DNA of 55,391 nt from Gonium pectorale (lineage: Eukaryota; Chlorophyta; Chlorophyceae; Chlamydomonadales; Volvocaceae). The position numbers and the translations under genes are program-made. This document shows, in pieces, positions 44,101 through 55,391 of the stretch; the stretch's first letter is position 1; each line of letters opens with the position of its first letter. The notes under the pieces are model-generated. The model did no database searches, was not told the DNA's origin, and was given only the letters and a program-made list of their open reading frames with translations. The stretch lies in contig LSYV01000010.1 of the NCBI GenBank assembly GCA_001584585.1, positions 2,563,791 through 2,619,181 on the forward strand, in the 5' to 3' direction.

Positions 44101-47100
44101 AGCCACATGGGCCGCTGGACACGGGCCAGGGGCCGTCAGTGGGAAGTGGTGAAGACAGCAGCAGCACGGAGGAAAGTGGCACGCTGTCGTCCCCGCTGTT
44201 TGACGGCTTACTACCTACATGGCTTACTGCCGAGTCCTACGTACAGGAGACGGTGTTGGGACTTATGTTAATACCAGGGGATCTCCCCTGGTTAATATGT
44301 AGCCGGTGGAGGACAAGGGATAGGATAGATGAGCACGCAACTAATGCTGCGGCCAAGAGGTTGAGGCAGCAGGGGGCAAGCCGGCGTACAGATAGAAATG
44401 AAGAGACCGAGGGACCGAGCCGGGGGGTCATGATGCGACGGGTAAGCATGCAGTGCAGTGTGCTGGCATACGGACAGGGCGCAGGGGGGAGTTCCCACCC
44501 GAACGTGGGAAAGTACGGCGCGTGTGGCAACGAGGAACAAGCAGAAACGAAAAAGCCCCACGTTACATACATTCAGTGCTTACAGGCAGGTGCCATACAT
44601 TGTCTCAGCCCCATGTAACACACACGCATACGATACTAGCATCGTCCCTGGGCTACTGACTGCATTGTTCCTCAATAAGTGACTCACCTGGAGGCCACGA
44701 ATGCGGGCGTGCAGGCGCGCCAGGGTCAACATGGCCGGTGATGAGGGACTTGGCCTACTGGATAACAGAGACAGCCACTCGCTAGATCTTCTTGAGACGT
44801 GATCGAGGGGCGTTCGGCGAGGTGCTGGAGCTGCCTCCTCAGGCTCAGCGGCCCTTGCAATGCAACCTGCCGTAGCTGCCGAGGCCAGGGGTAGCGAACT
44901 GTTAGAACCCTGCTGCTGCTGCTGCTTCCACTGCACCGGTGAGGCAGCGTCATCGTCCACACGCTGCCTGGGTGCTGTGGATAGCGAGCTGAAGTCAGGC
45001 GTCCCAGCTGCAGACTTGCTGGTCGGGTAGCTCGCCTTTGCAGCCCCGCACCGCCGCCGTCGTGCCCAGAGCAGAAACCCGCCCAAGATACCAACAGTGG
45101 CTGCTGCGGCCGAGCACAGGCCCGCTATGGTGGCTGCCCCGAGCTGCACTCGCTGCGGGTTCCCGGCGCTGGCCTGAGTGCTGATACCGGTAGTGCCGAG
45201 TGGATCTGGTGTGGTGCTAGGGCCCTCCGCGAATGAGGAATTGGGCCACAGAGCATCGCGGGCAACGGGCTCGTGCGGCGCCTGCCACTGCTGACCATCC
45301 GCCGGTTGGACATGATCCGCTGAAACGGCCCAGCTTACGGGCAGGCTCAGGTTGGAAAGGGCCGCTCTCACGACGTGCGGAGAAGCCCCTGGATACGGCA
45401 GATACGAGGCCAGCGTAACATTGCGGCCCTGGAGGCCGCACCAGCGGAATCGCCAAAAGGTTAAGGTGAAGACCTGGGGCCCGGTAGCTCCCGATGGTGC
45501 GGTCCATTCAGTGGTGGTAGTCAGTTTGGCTCGCACGAGGTCCGGCCGCAGCAGCTCTGAGTCCCGCGCCATGGCCCCTAGCTCCTGAGCGACCCACGGG
45601 TCGGTCACGATCGCCGTACTATTGTGCGCCGCCACCCACGCCAGCAGCAGCAGCTCCTGATGCGGCACCAGCAGCACCACGCCGTCCAGGAAGGCCCGTG
45701 GCAGACCCGTGGGTCGCGTGGCATCCTCCAGGTACAAGGGCCACCATACATTTCGATTCAAGGCTGGAGGTGGTGGCGATGTGCTGCCTGCGTCCGTTCG
45801 CGATGGTGGCGTGATATTTACCGAGCGGTCAAAGTCCAGCGTCCACAGGCAGGATGTGAAGTTGGTGAGGCCGGATGGCAGGCCGCTCGTGGGGTCCAAA
45901 CCAGGCGTGTTTGCCTTGGGAGGTCCTCTCCATGGATACATTTCTGGAGGTGGAGGTGGCGGGCTGGGTGTTGGGTTGCCCTGCAGGATCCGCACCGCCT
46001 CCGGGTGCAGCCCCGCGGTGGGCGGCTCCACCAGTACCAGGTCCCGCAGCGTCAGGGAGGCGATGGGCGAGCGCAGGTTGATGAGCGCGGGGCGGGCGCT
46101 GAGGTCGAGCAGGCGGGGGCCGGCGGGGTCGCCCAGGATAACGGCGGGCTCTGCAATAATGACCTGAGAGTGGGGAAAGATCAAACGACGTTTGAGTGTA
46201 ACAGCAGCTTGCAAAATAAACAGACAGCTTGCACTGGGTGAAACGGTGACAACAGTGGTTGCGTATGACAGAGGTTGCGTATGCACGGTTTCTCACACGG
46301 CTGGTGACAAAACTCACCTGAACATTGTCCCAGGAGTCTTTCCAGCGTTTGCTGGACTTGTTCGCAACTACAGCGTCGACTGTGATTACCATCATTATTG
46401 GAGCGCGTCTTGAAGTACTATTTACGAGGGCCCCACTGCCATGCATGGGCATTTAAATTCAGGGGAAGCAGACAGGCAAGGTAAGTAGCTCTCATCAGCT
46501 ATACGGCTTTAACCGGGTTGCTACAATGACAGCGGTTGGATCGGTGCAGCCATGCTGGCCCAACAATGGCGCCTCCATCCATATCACAGCCACCCTGGGC
46601 TGCTGGCAGCGGGCTGGCGATCCTAATTCTGGCCGACAACGTGGCCGAGGACTTGTGCACACTAACCATTAGCACAATGACGGACTTCCTATCGGCATGC
46701 ACACGGCTGCATGCACGAGCTTGCGTAATCCTCACCCTCGACCCTGAAAGTGATCAATAAGCAGATTGAAGTCCATGACATACGACCCCTCGAGGGGTGC
46801 AGCCTCCAGTGCTCCCTCTGGCCGCAGGCGACAGATGAAGGGCAACGCGGCCGGCGGATGCACAGTACTACTGTCCTCGGAGCGGCCGTCGGTTCCACTC
46901 AGTGGCTGGGCTGGGCTGCGTGGCACGGATGGATCCACTCCGGATTCCATCGGCCGACCGGCAAGGTCACCTCCGCACGCTGGCCACAGTGGAAACAGGC
47001 AGGGAGACATATCGTACTCAGAAGCCACAGGCGTGAAAAGGACGTTCCTGTACCGCAGAGCTTTGCTGTTGGAGACGAACCTGGTGAGCAGCAACGCCGC

Positions 47101-49442
47101 AAGATGGCCAGATTCTCCTGGCACCTGCATCCAACATATGCAAGCAGAGGAGGAATAGAGATGCCAGACTATGCTTACGTATACAACCGCAACCTGCTAG
47201 TGCATGTATGCATGAGGGGAAGATCAGATTGTCCTGCCCCAGCGACGACCTAGACAGCAGCCCGAGTCACAGCTGCCCGCAGATACCAGATGGAGTACAT
47301 AGAGCGCACTCACCGTGCCACCCTCTAGGCCATCGGTCGAGAATGGAGTAGGACTTGTAGACACTTGCGCGCACTGAGTAAAGGCGTTTGCCAAGCTCCC
47401 TGCTGTGTCTAGCTCCACTGGACGGTAGCGCTCTGGTGGCACGGGTCTACCGAAGTCCCTAACGGTGGCTATCCAGAAGGACACCTCCTCGGCCTCCAGA
47501 TGCACCACCACGCCCTCCACAAACAGCCGATCCTCAAGTGCACCGTATGCAACGAGGTTCACGGACATGAACCTGCAAATATGCGGTTCACCAAAGCCCA
47601 GCTGTTCGTTAAGGTCATGAAAGTTAGGGCTAGGGACTTCAGGGAGCACTCATCCAGCCCTATGGGGGATGAGGGGTATACCTTGCACAGCAGTGTACTA
47701 TCCTAGCTAGATGCGTTGCAAACCGGCCCATTTTTGCAGTCCTGACTGCTGCCTGTCTTCGACGTCCAAGGGCGTAGGGTACAGCGCAAGAGCGCACAAG
47801 TACATGCATACTGAACTGCTGCGACAACACGCCCGTGGTTAGTTGGCACGGCATTAACGGCCCGCACGAATGGCTCTTTGCCATGCAACCTCGATGCAAA
47901 AATCAACGTATACAACCAACGCACCTGAGGAACGCCCGCAGGAAACCAAGCGGGTAGCTGGTAGGCGGGCCCAGCGGCAGTCCGGCAAGTGTGAGGTTGT
48001 ACATCTCCACTCGGCCGCCACTCGCTTTAACAAGCTCGACCAGGTCTACGGTACCGCCCACATTCAGGACCGGCGACTGCTGCTTATTGGACGTCGTTCC
48101 TGCTGCACCACCACCACTGCTGCTGCCGTTCGCGCTTGGTGGTGGACGGCCGTAAGCGCCAATTGGTGAGTCATTATAGGCCTCGAGGGCCTTCACAACA
48201 GCTGGCGGCAGCGTGCTGCCTCCAGTTATCACGACCATACTCTGCGTAAGGGGGATGGGCTGCCGCAGGGCGCTGTGGATGGAGATGGCGCACGGCTGCT
48301 CAGCACTTGTGCTATCTGCTCCATCAATGACAACGTTGGCGGCAGCGTCACTGTGGCTCACGGCGATGACATTGGTAAAAGCTGCTGCTGGTATCGACGA
48401 CCCGGCTGCCTCCACAGCGCTGCCGCAGACTGGTACAGCAGTGCCGGCCAGTGTTATGTTGTTGGCTATGTAGATGTACAACTCGGCCAGTGGGTAGCTC
48501 GGCGTCTGCAGCAGCGCCAGTGCGTTGACCACGTCCTGGCCGCTGGTCGCCACCACCGACACGCAGGGGTGGGGCCCGACGGGGCCGCTGCACGTCACGG
48601 TGACGTTACGGGCCTCCAGGGCGGGCGTGCTCCAGTGCGACAGCCACAGGAAGCCGGGCGTGACGATGAAGTGGGGCGAGGGCGCGGAGTCGCACAGCAG
48701 GGCCTGGTGAAGAGGCAGATCCCTACAAGAGGGGGTGCTGATCACGACGTCCCGCAAGACAAGCATGGCGCCCGGCGCCCGCTGCTGGATGGCTCGGAGC
48801 TGCAGCAGCTGTGCGGGCTGAAGCTGCCTGAACGGCGCGGCAGGAAGCGCTAGCAGGGCGCCTGCGGGTTCGAGGCAGGGACTCTTGCAATGAACCCGGA
48901 TAGTCTAGGTACAAGGATGGAGGGCTGGACAAGGCCGAATGCACACAACAACAGATACATGACCAACATAAGAATTAATTCACGGGCTCGAGAGCTCGCC
49001 CAAAAGGCTTTGTGTGACGCTACGAACTCCGTTGCACGGCGCTCCACGCGGTGTCACCGGCCTCGATCTAAGCACAACCCCCGGAAGCCGTAGCACGACG
49101 CCTCCCACAGAATCTCACACCTTGCAGCCGCAGCCCCCGCAGCGCCAGCGTGGTGTTGGCGCCCAGGCTCATGAGCGGGGCGGTGGCGTTGGACAGGTCC
49201 AGCGCCGCGCCCGGCTCGCCACGAACCGACACGTTGCGATAGCCATCCAGCGACGCGGCCGGAGCCCCGCCGGACTGCAGCACCAGGCGCCCGGCGGGCA
49301 CGGCGCACTCGAGCGCATCGCCCGCAAGTGTGACGCTGCAGGACTGGACAAAACCCCGTGCCGTCTGAACGCTTTGGCCGCTAGCGTGGCACGCAGTAAG
49401 CAGCAGAAGGAACGGTTGAAAGAGAGCAGGTGGAGGCTTCAT
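41127..49442 (-). CDS. Receptor-like TKL-type protein kinase D (intact)
   Basis: Exons in transcript order: 49442-49121, 48861-47925, 47572-47314, 47124-46736, 46435-46318, 46163-44688, 44236-43976, 43575-43447, 43115-42219, 42025-41856, 41466-41127 (1765 aa), all in phase. The signal peptide is MKPPPALFQPFLLLLTACHA. Ectodomain motifs include LSLHQ/LPLHQALLC, ARNVTVTCSG, CLFPLWPAC and CRLRPEG. The transmembrane helix is at about 1016-1042, followed by a basic stop-transfer sequence and a Gln5 tract. Kinase: GRGAQGTVYAGRW (Thr where the others have Val), VAVK, HPNIVACY, HGDLSSSN, CDFGLSHQL, SAPELVRYG, DVYAYGVLLWEL and PAERP. Intron 9 has a normal donor (CAG|GTAAGG). Much of exon 9 and intron 8 is almost identical to gene C. 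It is divergent from gene G across 472 bases. Predicted plasma-membrane kinase; ligand unknown. Confidence 0.88.
44911..44925 (-). repeat. CAG repeat, five Gln, in gene D juxtamembrane tail
   Basis: Five CAG codons on the - strand correspond to the Gln7 tract of gene C at 33760-33780. They are cytoplasmic, just after the transmembrane helix. Confidence 0.9.
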
Positions 49443-49914
49443 GCAGCGGGCCTGACGGAGACGCTAAGCCGGTAAGGGAGAATTTACAATACGACGGAAT
49501 GGTTTGCGGAAATTTATGGGCAGTGCTTGGGTTATAAAGGGCCTGCTTCCACTTGGGACTTAGCGCTTCACTTACAGCTAGGTCGAAGGCTAAGTGGAGG
49601 TGTCCTGAAGCAGTCGGGACTTAGGCTCACTTAGGCTCACTTACGGGTCTCACTTACGCCGGGAATTTGTGCCGTATGAACTCGTCTCTTCGCGTTACGT
49701 ACAAACGAAGCCAACTTAGGGATCTATTTGAAATGCTCATCCTGCCACAGTCAGTGGCTATTATGAAGCCTGGAAAGCTTACCACCTGACCGGGCAAGGT
49801 GTTAACTTTCCAAGACGGACTTACCCCCAATCTACCTTCAATACTGCACTACTACATCGTATAGAAGTGCCTGGTTGATTCACTTTGGCTACTAGTGATC
49901 GCTTGGCTTCAAAA
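49443..49914. promoter_or_regulatory. Divergent promoter region between genes D and G
   Basis: This 472-base stretch separates the start codons of D (- strand) and G (+ strand). It contains TATAAAG at 49533-49539 on the + strand, a usable TATA box for a G transcript with a long leader. It also contains a cluster of CACTTA/CTTAGG direct repeats at about 49568-49658. The part nearest D is the leader shared with gene C. No other elements are identified. Confidence 0.45.
49620..49658 (+). repeat. CTTAGGCTCA short tandem repeats in D/G promoter
   Basis: CTTAGGCTCA occurs twice in tandem and is followed by two diverged CACTTACG units. Related CACTTAC and CTAAGTGG strings lie just upstream. These could be binding sites or a small satellite. 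Confidence 0.6.
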
Positions 49915-51880
49915 ATGCAGCCGGCAGGACAGGTCCCCAACCCCAACGTCGTGTGCAAGAGTGGCCATGGATTCAACTTTTTGGCCCGACGCGGTTCAAA
50001 CGGTGGAACGGCTCCGCAGCAGCAGGTGTTTCCCGCCGGCGGCGGCATGCCCATCCCTTTCTCGCAGCAGGGCCAGCCGTTCACACAGTACCACACGCCT
50101 ACCATGGGCATGGGCATGATGCACCATGGATATATGTCCACGGGGCACGCGCAGCCGGGAATGCCCCTGTACCCCAACATGCCGCTGGGACTCTCCCCTT
50201 CCCCGTACCATGGTGATGGGGGGATGCACACGCTCGCTGCTGCAGCAGAGGTGGCCCTGGACGCAGTCGCTGAAGCACGTCCGGTGGATGGCACGTTTCC
50301 TGAGCAGCAGGACGCACTGGCTAACAAGGTAGGGTACTCTACGCTGGTAGCAGGACCATGCTTGCTGGTGGCTGCCTTACCTACCTCAACATGCCCGCTT
50401 GCTTGTAACAGCGCCGTGGGCCGCCCACCGACGACACTGAGGCAGCGGGTGGGGAGCCATCTGCTGTGACGGGCCGACGCCGGGCGGTGAGTCATCCGTG
50501 GGGTCCATATCGAAGTCTCTCGTTGCCTGTTACCTAGCTCATGTCCTCGTACCATGACGTTCTTCTGGGGTGGATGGGCGGTATTATTTATTCACGGCCT
50601 GGCTACACGCACCCTTGGGCATGCAGGCACGTCAGACCACAACGAAAAAAGCGTTTGACCTGCTAGCTGCAGCTGACAGCGGTGATGAGGACTACGAGCC
50701 AGAGGTTGAAGATGCTGGCTCTGATGAGGATAGCGGAGGCAGCCTTAGCTCGCCCGCGCCTGCGCAGCGTGGCAGGCAAGCAAATGCGCCTAGGGGCAAG
50801 GCAGCCTCTCGCGGCCGTGGCGGTCGTGGTCGTAGCGCGGGCGCGGGCGCGGGTGCTGGCGGTAGCACCCAGACCGGTGGCAGCAGGGGGCGGAGCGTAG
50901 ACACGGCAGCTCGTAAGAGCCGTGGCCCCAACTGGACTGCAGCAGAAGCCCTCAGCTTCACAGCCATCATGCGGAAGGTTGACTTGTGGATGGAGGCGAA
51001 GCCCGACAAGGAGAAGCCAAAGACTGCGGAGATCAAGCAGAAATTGGCGGACCTTGCTTGTAAGTGAGACTGCTATCCGTGGTTGGATTTAGCTTCCTTC
51101 TAAGGGTGTCATAAGAGACCCTACCCTACAACCTGCCGGAGACCGTTATGAAGATCCTGCACATACCTTTCATGGCCCATTCTAATCGTGAATTGCTTCC
51201 CTTCTGCCCCCCCTGCCTGCATGCAGCTTCGGTCCCAGAGCTCACGGAGCGGACGGGTGACGAGATGCTCACCAAGTACAACAACATGAAGGTCGCATAC
51301 CGTGGCCTGAAAGACATCGCCAGCGTCACGGGCGCGGCCGGCGATGACTACTTTAGCTGGGACTCCAAGCGCAAGAAGGAAGTCAAGGAGTTCCTGCAGA
51401 AGAGGAACTTCACGGGAGACTTCACCGTTGAGGTGCGCTCTCTAGGGTAGTTTTCGTGGTTTGTTCGGGTTAACGTGGATTGTGAAGGAATAGGAATGCT
51501 ATGCCTTTGCCTGGTGATGCTGTTTGGTTCTAACCTTATGTATATGCAAAGATTACCACCTGCTCATCTTCCTTGCTATTTTGCTCCCCAATCCGAAGGT
51601 GTTCCACGAGCTGGACAAGTGGATGCCCCACAAGCCTTCAACCAACCCGCCGACCGGCATCAAGGACCTTGCCACAAAGATGTGGGACCGCCGTGGTGGC
51701 GGCGGCGGCGCAGGACCGGCTGCCGCTGCAACGGGTGGCGGCGGCGTGGGACCGGCCGACAATGCAGCGGTTGGCGGCGGTGCGGGAGTGGGTGACGGTG
51801 CGGGCGAGGGCGCTGCCGAGGGGGAGGTCGGGGACAACGGTGTGGCGGCTGATAACGGTGCAAATGGCGTTATTTTATAG
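49915..51880 (+). CDS. Myb/SANT-like domain nuclear protein (gene G)
   Basis: Exons: 49915-50328, 50627-51059, 51227-51432, 51599-51880 (444 aa), phases 0, 1 and 0. The first ATG in the open frame is at 49915. Residues 1-138 are Gly/Met/Pro/Gln-rich with Met-Gly and His patches. Exon 2 begins with a strongly acidic stretch (DSGDEDYEPEVEDAGSDED), then an AT-hook/RGG-like basic stretch (SRGRGGRGR). A helical domain follows from NWTAAEALSF through EIKQKLADLA to KYNNMKVAYRGLKDI and YFSWDSKRKKEVKEF, spanning exons 2-3. The Trp positions and the K-x-x-x-x-x-Y-x-x-L-K spacing resemble plant Myb/SANT-like DNA-binding domains, also found in Harbinger-type transposon proteins. The C-terminus is Gly/Ala-rich and ends VIL. 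A DNA-binding or chromatin role is inferred by pattern only; I see no transposase next to it. Confidence 0.7.
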
Positions 51881-52748
51881 CGTGGTCCAGTGGCTGTTGA
51901 CTCCCTGTCACATATCTTATCGCGCATATGTTTTCGACCTCGCCGTTCGACTGCAGCGTCACGTGAAAGGACACAAGTACATGGTAATCGGACACAGCGC
52001 ATGTAAACACAATGAACACGCCGTCGAGTTCTGTGAGCATGGGGCGCGTGCGTCCCTGGTCGCACCACCGCCACATGCGCACCTCGGCTTGCACGTAACC
52101 GTGGGGTCGGGGCCATTCAACAACGTGCGTGCGGACAAGCGCTCGCGCGCACGATTCAGCCACCCCTCCGCTCCAGCCCAGCCAGCGTATGGGCACGTGG
52201 AGGTCGAGTTGGGCAAGGCGAGCGACTTCGGAACCCCTGAAACGCGAAACCCCTTTCATTCCGCCAACCCTGTCAGGCCGTGTTCCGTTTCCCTGCCTAT
52301 GCTCGGGAACCGCGGCACTCCCCGATCGGCAGCACGAAGTCACCAGTCCCCGTTGATTCCAGTGCTCATCAATATGTACAGCACCCACTCAAGTATTCCA
52401 GCTCCGAGCAGCAGATACAACACATGAAACAAGTACAAAGCCCGGAATGCATAAACGTGCAACGTTAGCTGTTGGCCTGAGCCACGGCCTGAGCGGCAAT
52501 CGCACGTCCTACGGAGCCCATGTCCGTCAGCGCCCCCGTGGGGCCCCGTGGGCCATGCCACGTCCGTTTGTGCTGCGTCAACGTCAGCCCAGCGTCTGTC
52601 CTTGTCAACATACATACAAGACACCCTGCATGTGCATCGAGGCGCACCTTCCTGACCGGTCCATATGGTGTGTCACGGTCAGCAAGATGCGGTACAAGAA
52701 GGTCTTTGGGAGCCCAGCAGGCCCAACCTCCGGTGCTTCCACTCGTCA
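51881..52748. other. Convergent intergenic region between G and F
   Basis: This holds the facing 3' ends of genes G and F. Open frames here, including one of 284 codons on the + strand that overlaps gene G out of frame, show no domain or composition support. The last 75 bases before gene F match the fragment at 38921-38980. Confidence 0.5.
52002..52006 (+). terminator. Candidate poly(A) signal TGTAA for gene G
   Basis: TGTAA lies about 120 bases after the gene G stop, consistent with the green-algal polyadenylation signal. Positional evidence only. Confidence 0.45.
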
Positions 52749-55391
52749 TCAATCATCGGTCAAGTCGATTACATCGTGCTCCTTGCCGCCGGCCCCTCCC
52801 GGGCTGATAACGTTGCCTGTTATACCTCCTGCTCCGCCGCCACCAGCGCCACCGCCGCCACCACCGCCGAGGCTGCCGCCACCGCCGCCGACGCCAACAC
52901 TGCCGACCATGCCGCCACCGCCGCCGACGCCGCGGCCACCAACGTCACAACCGCCGACGTCGACGCCACCGCAGGCGCTGCCGCCACCGCCGACTCTATC
53001 GACGCCGGCAGATCCTCCGATGCCATCGCCGCCGCAACTGCCGCCGACGCCGCCACCACCGCCGCCGGCGCATGGTCCGACGCCACTGCTGCCGCCACCG
53101 CCGCCGCCACCGCCGCCGGCGGGTGCTTCCAAGTTGTGCGCAGAGCCCTCCAGGCCCAGGCCTGAGCCGCCGGGGCCTCCACCAGCGCCGCCATGGCCAG
53201 CTGCCGCCGCCAGGCCCGGGCCCTCACTGGCTATCTCCGGCGGCCTCTTCGGGCGCTTCGGCCGCGGCTTCTTTGGCTGCTGCTGTGCTTCCGCCGGCAT
53301 CGCGGCCGTGGCGCCGCCGCCGCCACCAGCACCGCTACCGCCGCCGCCACTGCCGCCGCCTTTCGGGCACGGCTGGGGCGGCTCCGCTTCCGAACTACCC
53401 TCCCGGGAAGCCGCCGTGCGGGGCCTTGGCGGATGAAGCTGCTGCTGCTGCGGCGGCGGGGGCGGTGACGGCGACGACGGCAGGTCGTACTCGTCGGGGA
53501 TTCCGCCGCCACCGTCGCCGCCAGCGCCGTCGCAAGCGCTCTTTCGAGCTGTCGGTCGGGGCCGTCCCGGCCGCACCGCGCCGGGCGCATCTCGCCCCGC
53601 CTCCCCGCCGCCGCCGCCGCCGCCCCCGTTCACCCCCGCCAGCGCCCTGGCGGCGGCCCTGGGGGCCCTCCTGGCGGCGCTTCTGGCCGCCCCGGCGCCC
53701 TTCCACCTCTCCTGCCGCTCCCAGCGCTCCGCATCCGAGTCCTCCGGGTCGTCCTCGTCTGACGAAGAGGACTGCGACGTCGAAGGCAAAGACGATAAGG
53801 GAGGAGAGGAATCGAAGCCGGAGGCGAACGGCCTACGGGCGCGTTGTGGGGCCGTCGGCGCGCCGGAGGCCGGCCCCGCACCTGGCTCCTCCAGCTCCTG
53901 AATCCGCTGCTGGAGTCGCTGCGCCTCGAAGCGCCACACATTGGCCTGCGCCTGGCTGGCGACCTGCCGCCACTCCAGGTCCTGACGGAGGGGGGTTTGC
54001 AGGAAACAGGGTAGGATAGGAGAAGGAGCATCCGAAGGAGTGGGGCATCCGACTGAACTTAGGGAGTACTTAAGGGAGCAGGCGGGTCACAGCTTACAGG
54101 GGGGATGCGGGCACCAGGACAGGATTCGGCGACTTGACTGCGACTTGACGAGGCGAGGGGGTGGCTGTTCTGGAGGCACGCGCGGCGTTTTAGTCACTTT
54201 CAGGATGGCCTGGAGTTGGGGAGCCCGCGAAGGCCTGGCGCTCGAAGAGTGGCAGAGGGGAGCCCGGGTGGGAGCCCGAGGGCCGGGTGAGGCCCCCGTG
54301 GCCCCCTCGGCAAACACGCGCATCCTCCCCCTCACGCGGATGCCCCCCCCCCTCGTATTGAGCGCTGTCAGGAGAACGGCAGCCCCGGTGACGGATCCTC
54401 CTGCCCCTTTCGTGTGGCCTACCCGGCTCCGCTTGCTACTTATAACATCGTTCAGAAGAACAGTAGCATCGACGTAGCCAGCGGCCATTGGCCTACGGCC
54501 GCCCGCCGGCCTGCAAAACCCCCTCCCCCCACCTCCACCCGCCCAACAGCGCAGCGCCCATTCCAACACAGCCACGCAGCACCATGTGAGTTAAATTTGG
54601 GTGGGGGCCGTGTTGGTGGTCTGGGCGCTTGTGCGGCTCCCGCAGGCCGCCGTGTGCGTCAACAAAGACGACCCGGGACAGTATCGCCCTCACCACCGAT
54701 CGCGGTTCTCTTGCTTCCTGCCGGCCCGGTCATCACCGCACCCGCTGGCCCGTGCGCGGGCGGTCAACCCACCCCGGCCCCGAAAGGGGAGTGCACACAA
54801 CTACGGTCACAACACACATGTGTGCACGCAGCCAGTACGACCTCGTGTCCTGTCCGTATTCGACCCCGGCCCGCATCCCAAGGTCCCACCTGACTCCCAC
54901 CCCCCGCGGTCCACCCACTAGTTCGCTTCGCCCACCGCGCCATGCTGACGGCCGGCATTGTAACCCCCGCCCCACGTCCCGGTCCACCTGCCAGCCGCCG
55001 CAGCCGCCGCCAGGACCGCCCCAAGGCAACCCGTCGACCCTGCCCCACCCCGGGGGTTTGGACTGCTCTCACCCACTCCCCCATCGGCAGCAACGAATGA
55101 CGCTGCGACGCTTCCCCCGCCCGACCCAGAACCCTTGCGAGCCTCAGAAGCGCACCCGCCGCCATCCAACTCGCCCCAAGCCAGACCGAATCCAAGCCGC
55201 CCGCGGCCCTGAACCCCCGCATCCGCTGCGCAGCGGCCAGCTCCGCACCCCACCGTCCCCGGCAACACCTTACCCACCGCCACGGCACCCAACCAAGCGG
55301 CCGTGAGGCACCGTAACCAAAACCTGCCCACACCCCTCACCCTCCGCTTCTCGGCCGCCAGCTGCAGGTCCCGCTCCAGCTCCTCCACCCT
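52749..55391 (-). CDS. Coiled-coil, Gly/Pro-rich nuclear-type protein, 3' part (gene F)
   Basis: Partial gene running off the right edge; its start is not in the window. Two exons are visible: 55391-55341 and 53981-52749, joined in phase 0 across an intron of about 1.36 kb. The join makes a continuous coiled coil: EELERDLQLAAEKRR, then DLEWRQVASQ and FEAQRLQQRIQELEE. Then come a Ser/acidic patch (SSSSDEDDPEDSDAER), Arg/Ala-rich sequence, polyPro and polyGln, a bipartite-like basic cluster (KKPRPKRPKRP), and about 130 residues of almost pure Gly with Val, Ser and Ala. The protein ends DVIDLTDD, matching the SUMO-interaction motif pattern (V-I-D-L followed by acid). Nuclear localisation and SUMO binding are inferred. 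The intron could hide a small exon, but none is needed to keep phase. Confidence 0.65.
52815..53140 (-). repeat. GGC/GGT-rich minisatellite-like coding tract in gene F
   Basis: On the + strand this is a run of CCGCCACCGCCG-type units. On the coding strand it gives long Gly runs broken by GVG, GVD and GSV. Units are irregular. The same kind of tract appears at 39160-39300 beside the gene F-like fragment. Confidence 0.8.
53982..55340 (-). other. Long intron of gene F
   Basis: The donor is AGG|GTGAGG at 55341/55340 and the acceptor is CCGTCAG ending at 53982. Frames inside are open for long stretches on both strands because of high GC, but none matches a neighbour or shows a domain. Phase 0 at both ends agrees with direct joining of the flanking exons. 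Confidence 0.55.

Noticed and set aside
51573..52427. 284-codon + strand frame overlapping gene G exon 4
   Set aside because: It reads exon 4 out of frame; the frame ending at 51880 joins in phase to the upstream exons.

Overview
The window looks like nuclear DNA of a volvocine (Chlamydomonas/Volvox-type) green alga. The genes are GC-rich and densely split by short GT-AG introns with G|GTGAG-like donors and GCAG acceptors. Coding regions are Ala/Gly/Gln-rich with CAG-encoded polyQ, intergenic DNA is less GC-rich, and TGTAA, the green-algal poly(A) signal, follows several stop codons. The species is not determined. All gene models come from joining open frames by splice-site phase and by comparing the paralogues with each other; no transcript or database evidence was available.

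The main content is four paralogous genes, here called A, B, C and D. Each encodes a single-pass receptor-like protein kinase of about 1765-1870 residues in 11 exons with the same intron phases in all four. A (3235-11599) and B (14445-22495) lie on the + strand. C (38138-30105) and D (49442-41127) lie on the - strand, so the two pairs point toward each other. Each protein has a signal peptide and a large N-glycosylation-rich ectodomain with three apparent repeats carrying an 'RNV' signature (exons 1-6). A transmembrane helix near the end of exon 6 and a cytoplasmic TKL-like kinase (exons 7-11) follow. The kinase has its catalytic residues but carries very large insertions, one of them between the catalytic loop and DFG. 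A has a one-base frameshift in its last exon. A decayed fifth copy of the last kinase exon lies between A and B (about 13588-13900).

Between the convergent pairs is gene E (25300-28121, +), a secreted Gly/Pro/Gln-rich then Ala-rich protein of 394 residues. Directly downstream of C and D lie two related hydrophobic ORFs (H, 29229-30086; I, 40774-41094; both - strand). They are either small downstream genes or 3' flanks of the same duplicated unit.

The right end holds two unrelated genes. G (49915-51880, +), divergent from D, is a 444-residue protein with an acidic/RGG-rich N-terminal half and a Myb/SANT-like domain. F (52749 to beyond 55391, -), convergent with G, encodes a coiled-coil then Gly/Pro-rich nuclear-type protein ending in a SUMO-interaction-like motif. 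Intergenic stretches hold microsatellites, a 45-bp tandem repeat, short dispersed repeats shared between distant positions, and relics of the neighbouring genes. I saw no tRNA, rRNA, CRISPR array or intact transposon.
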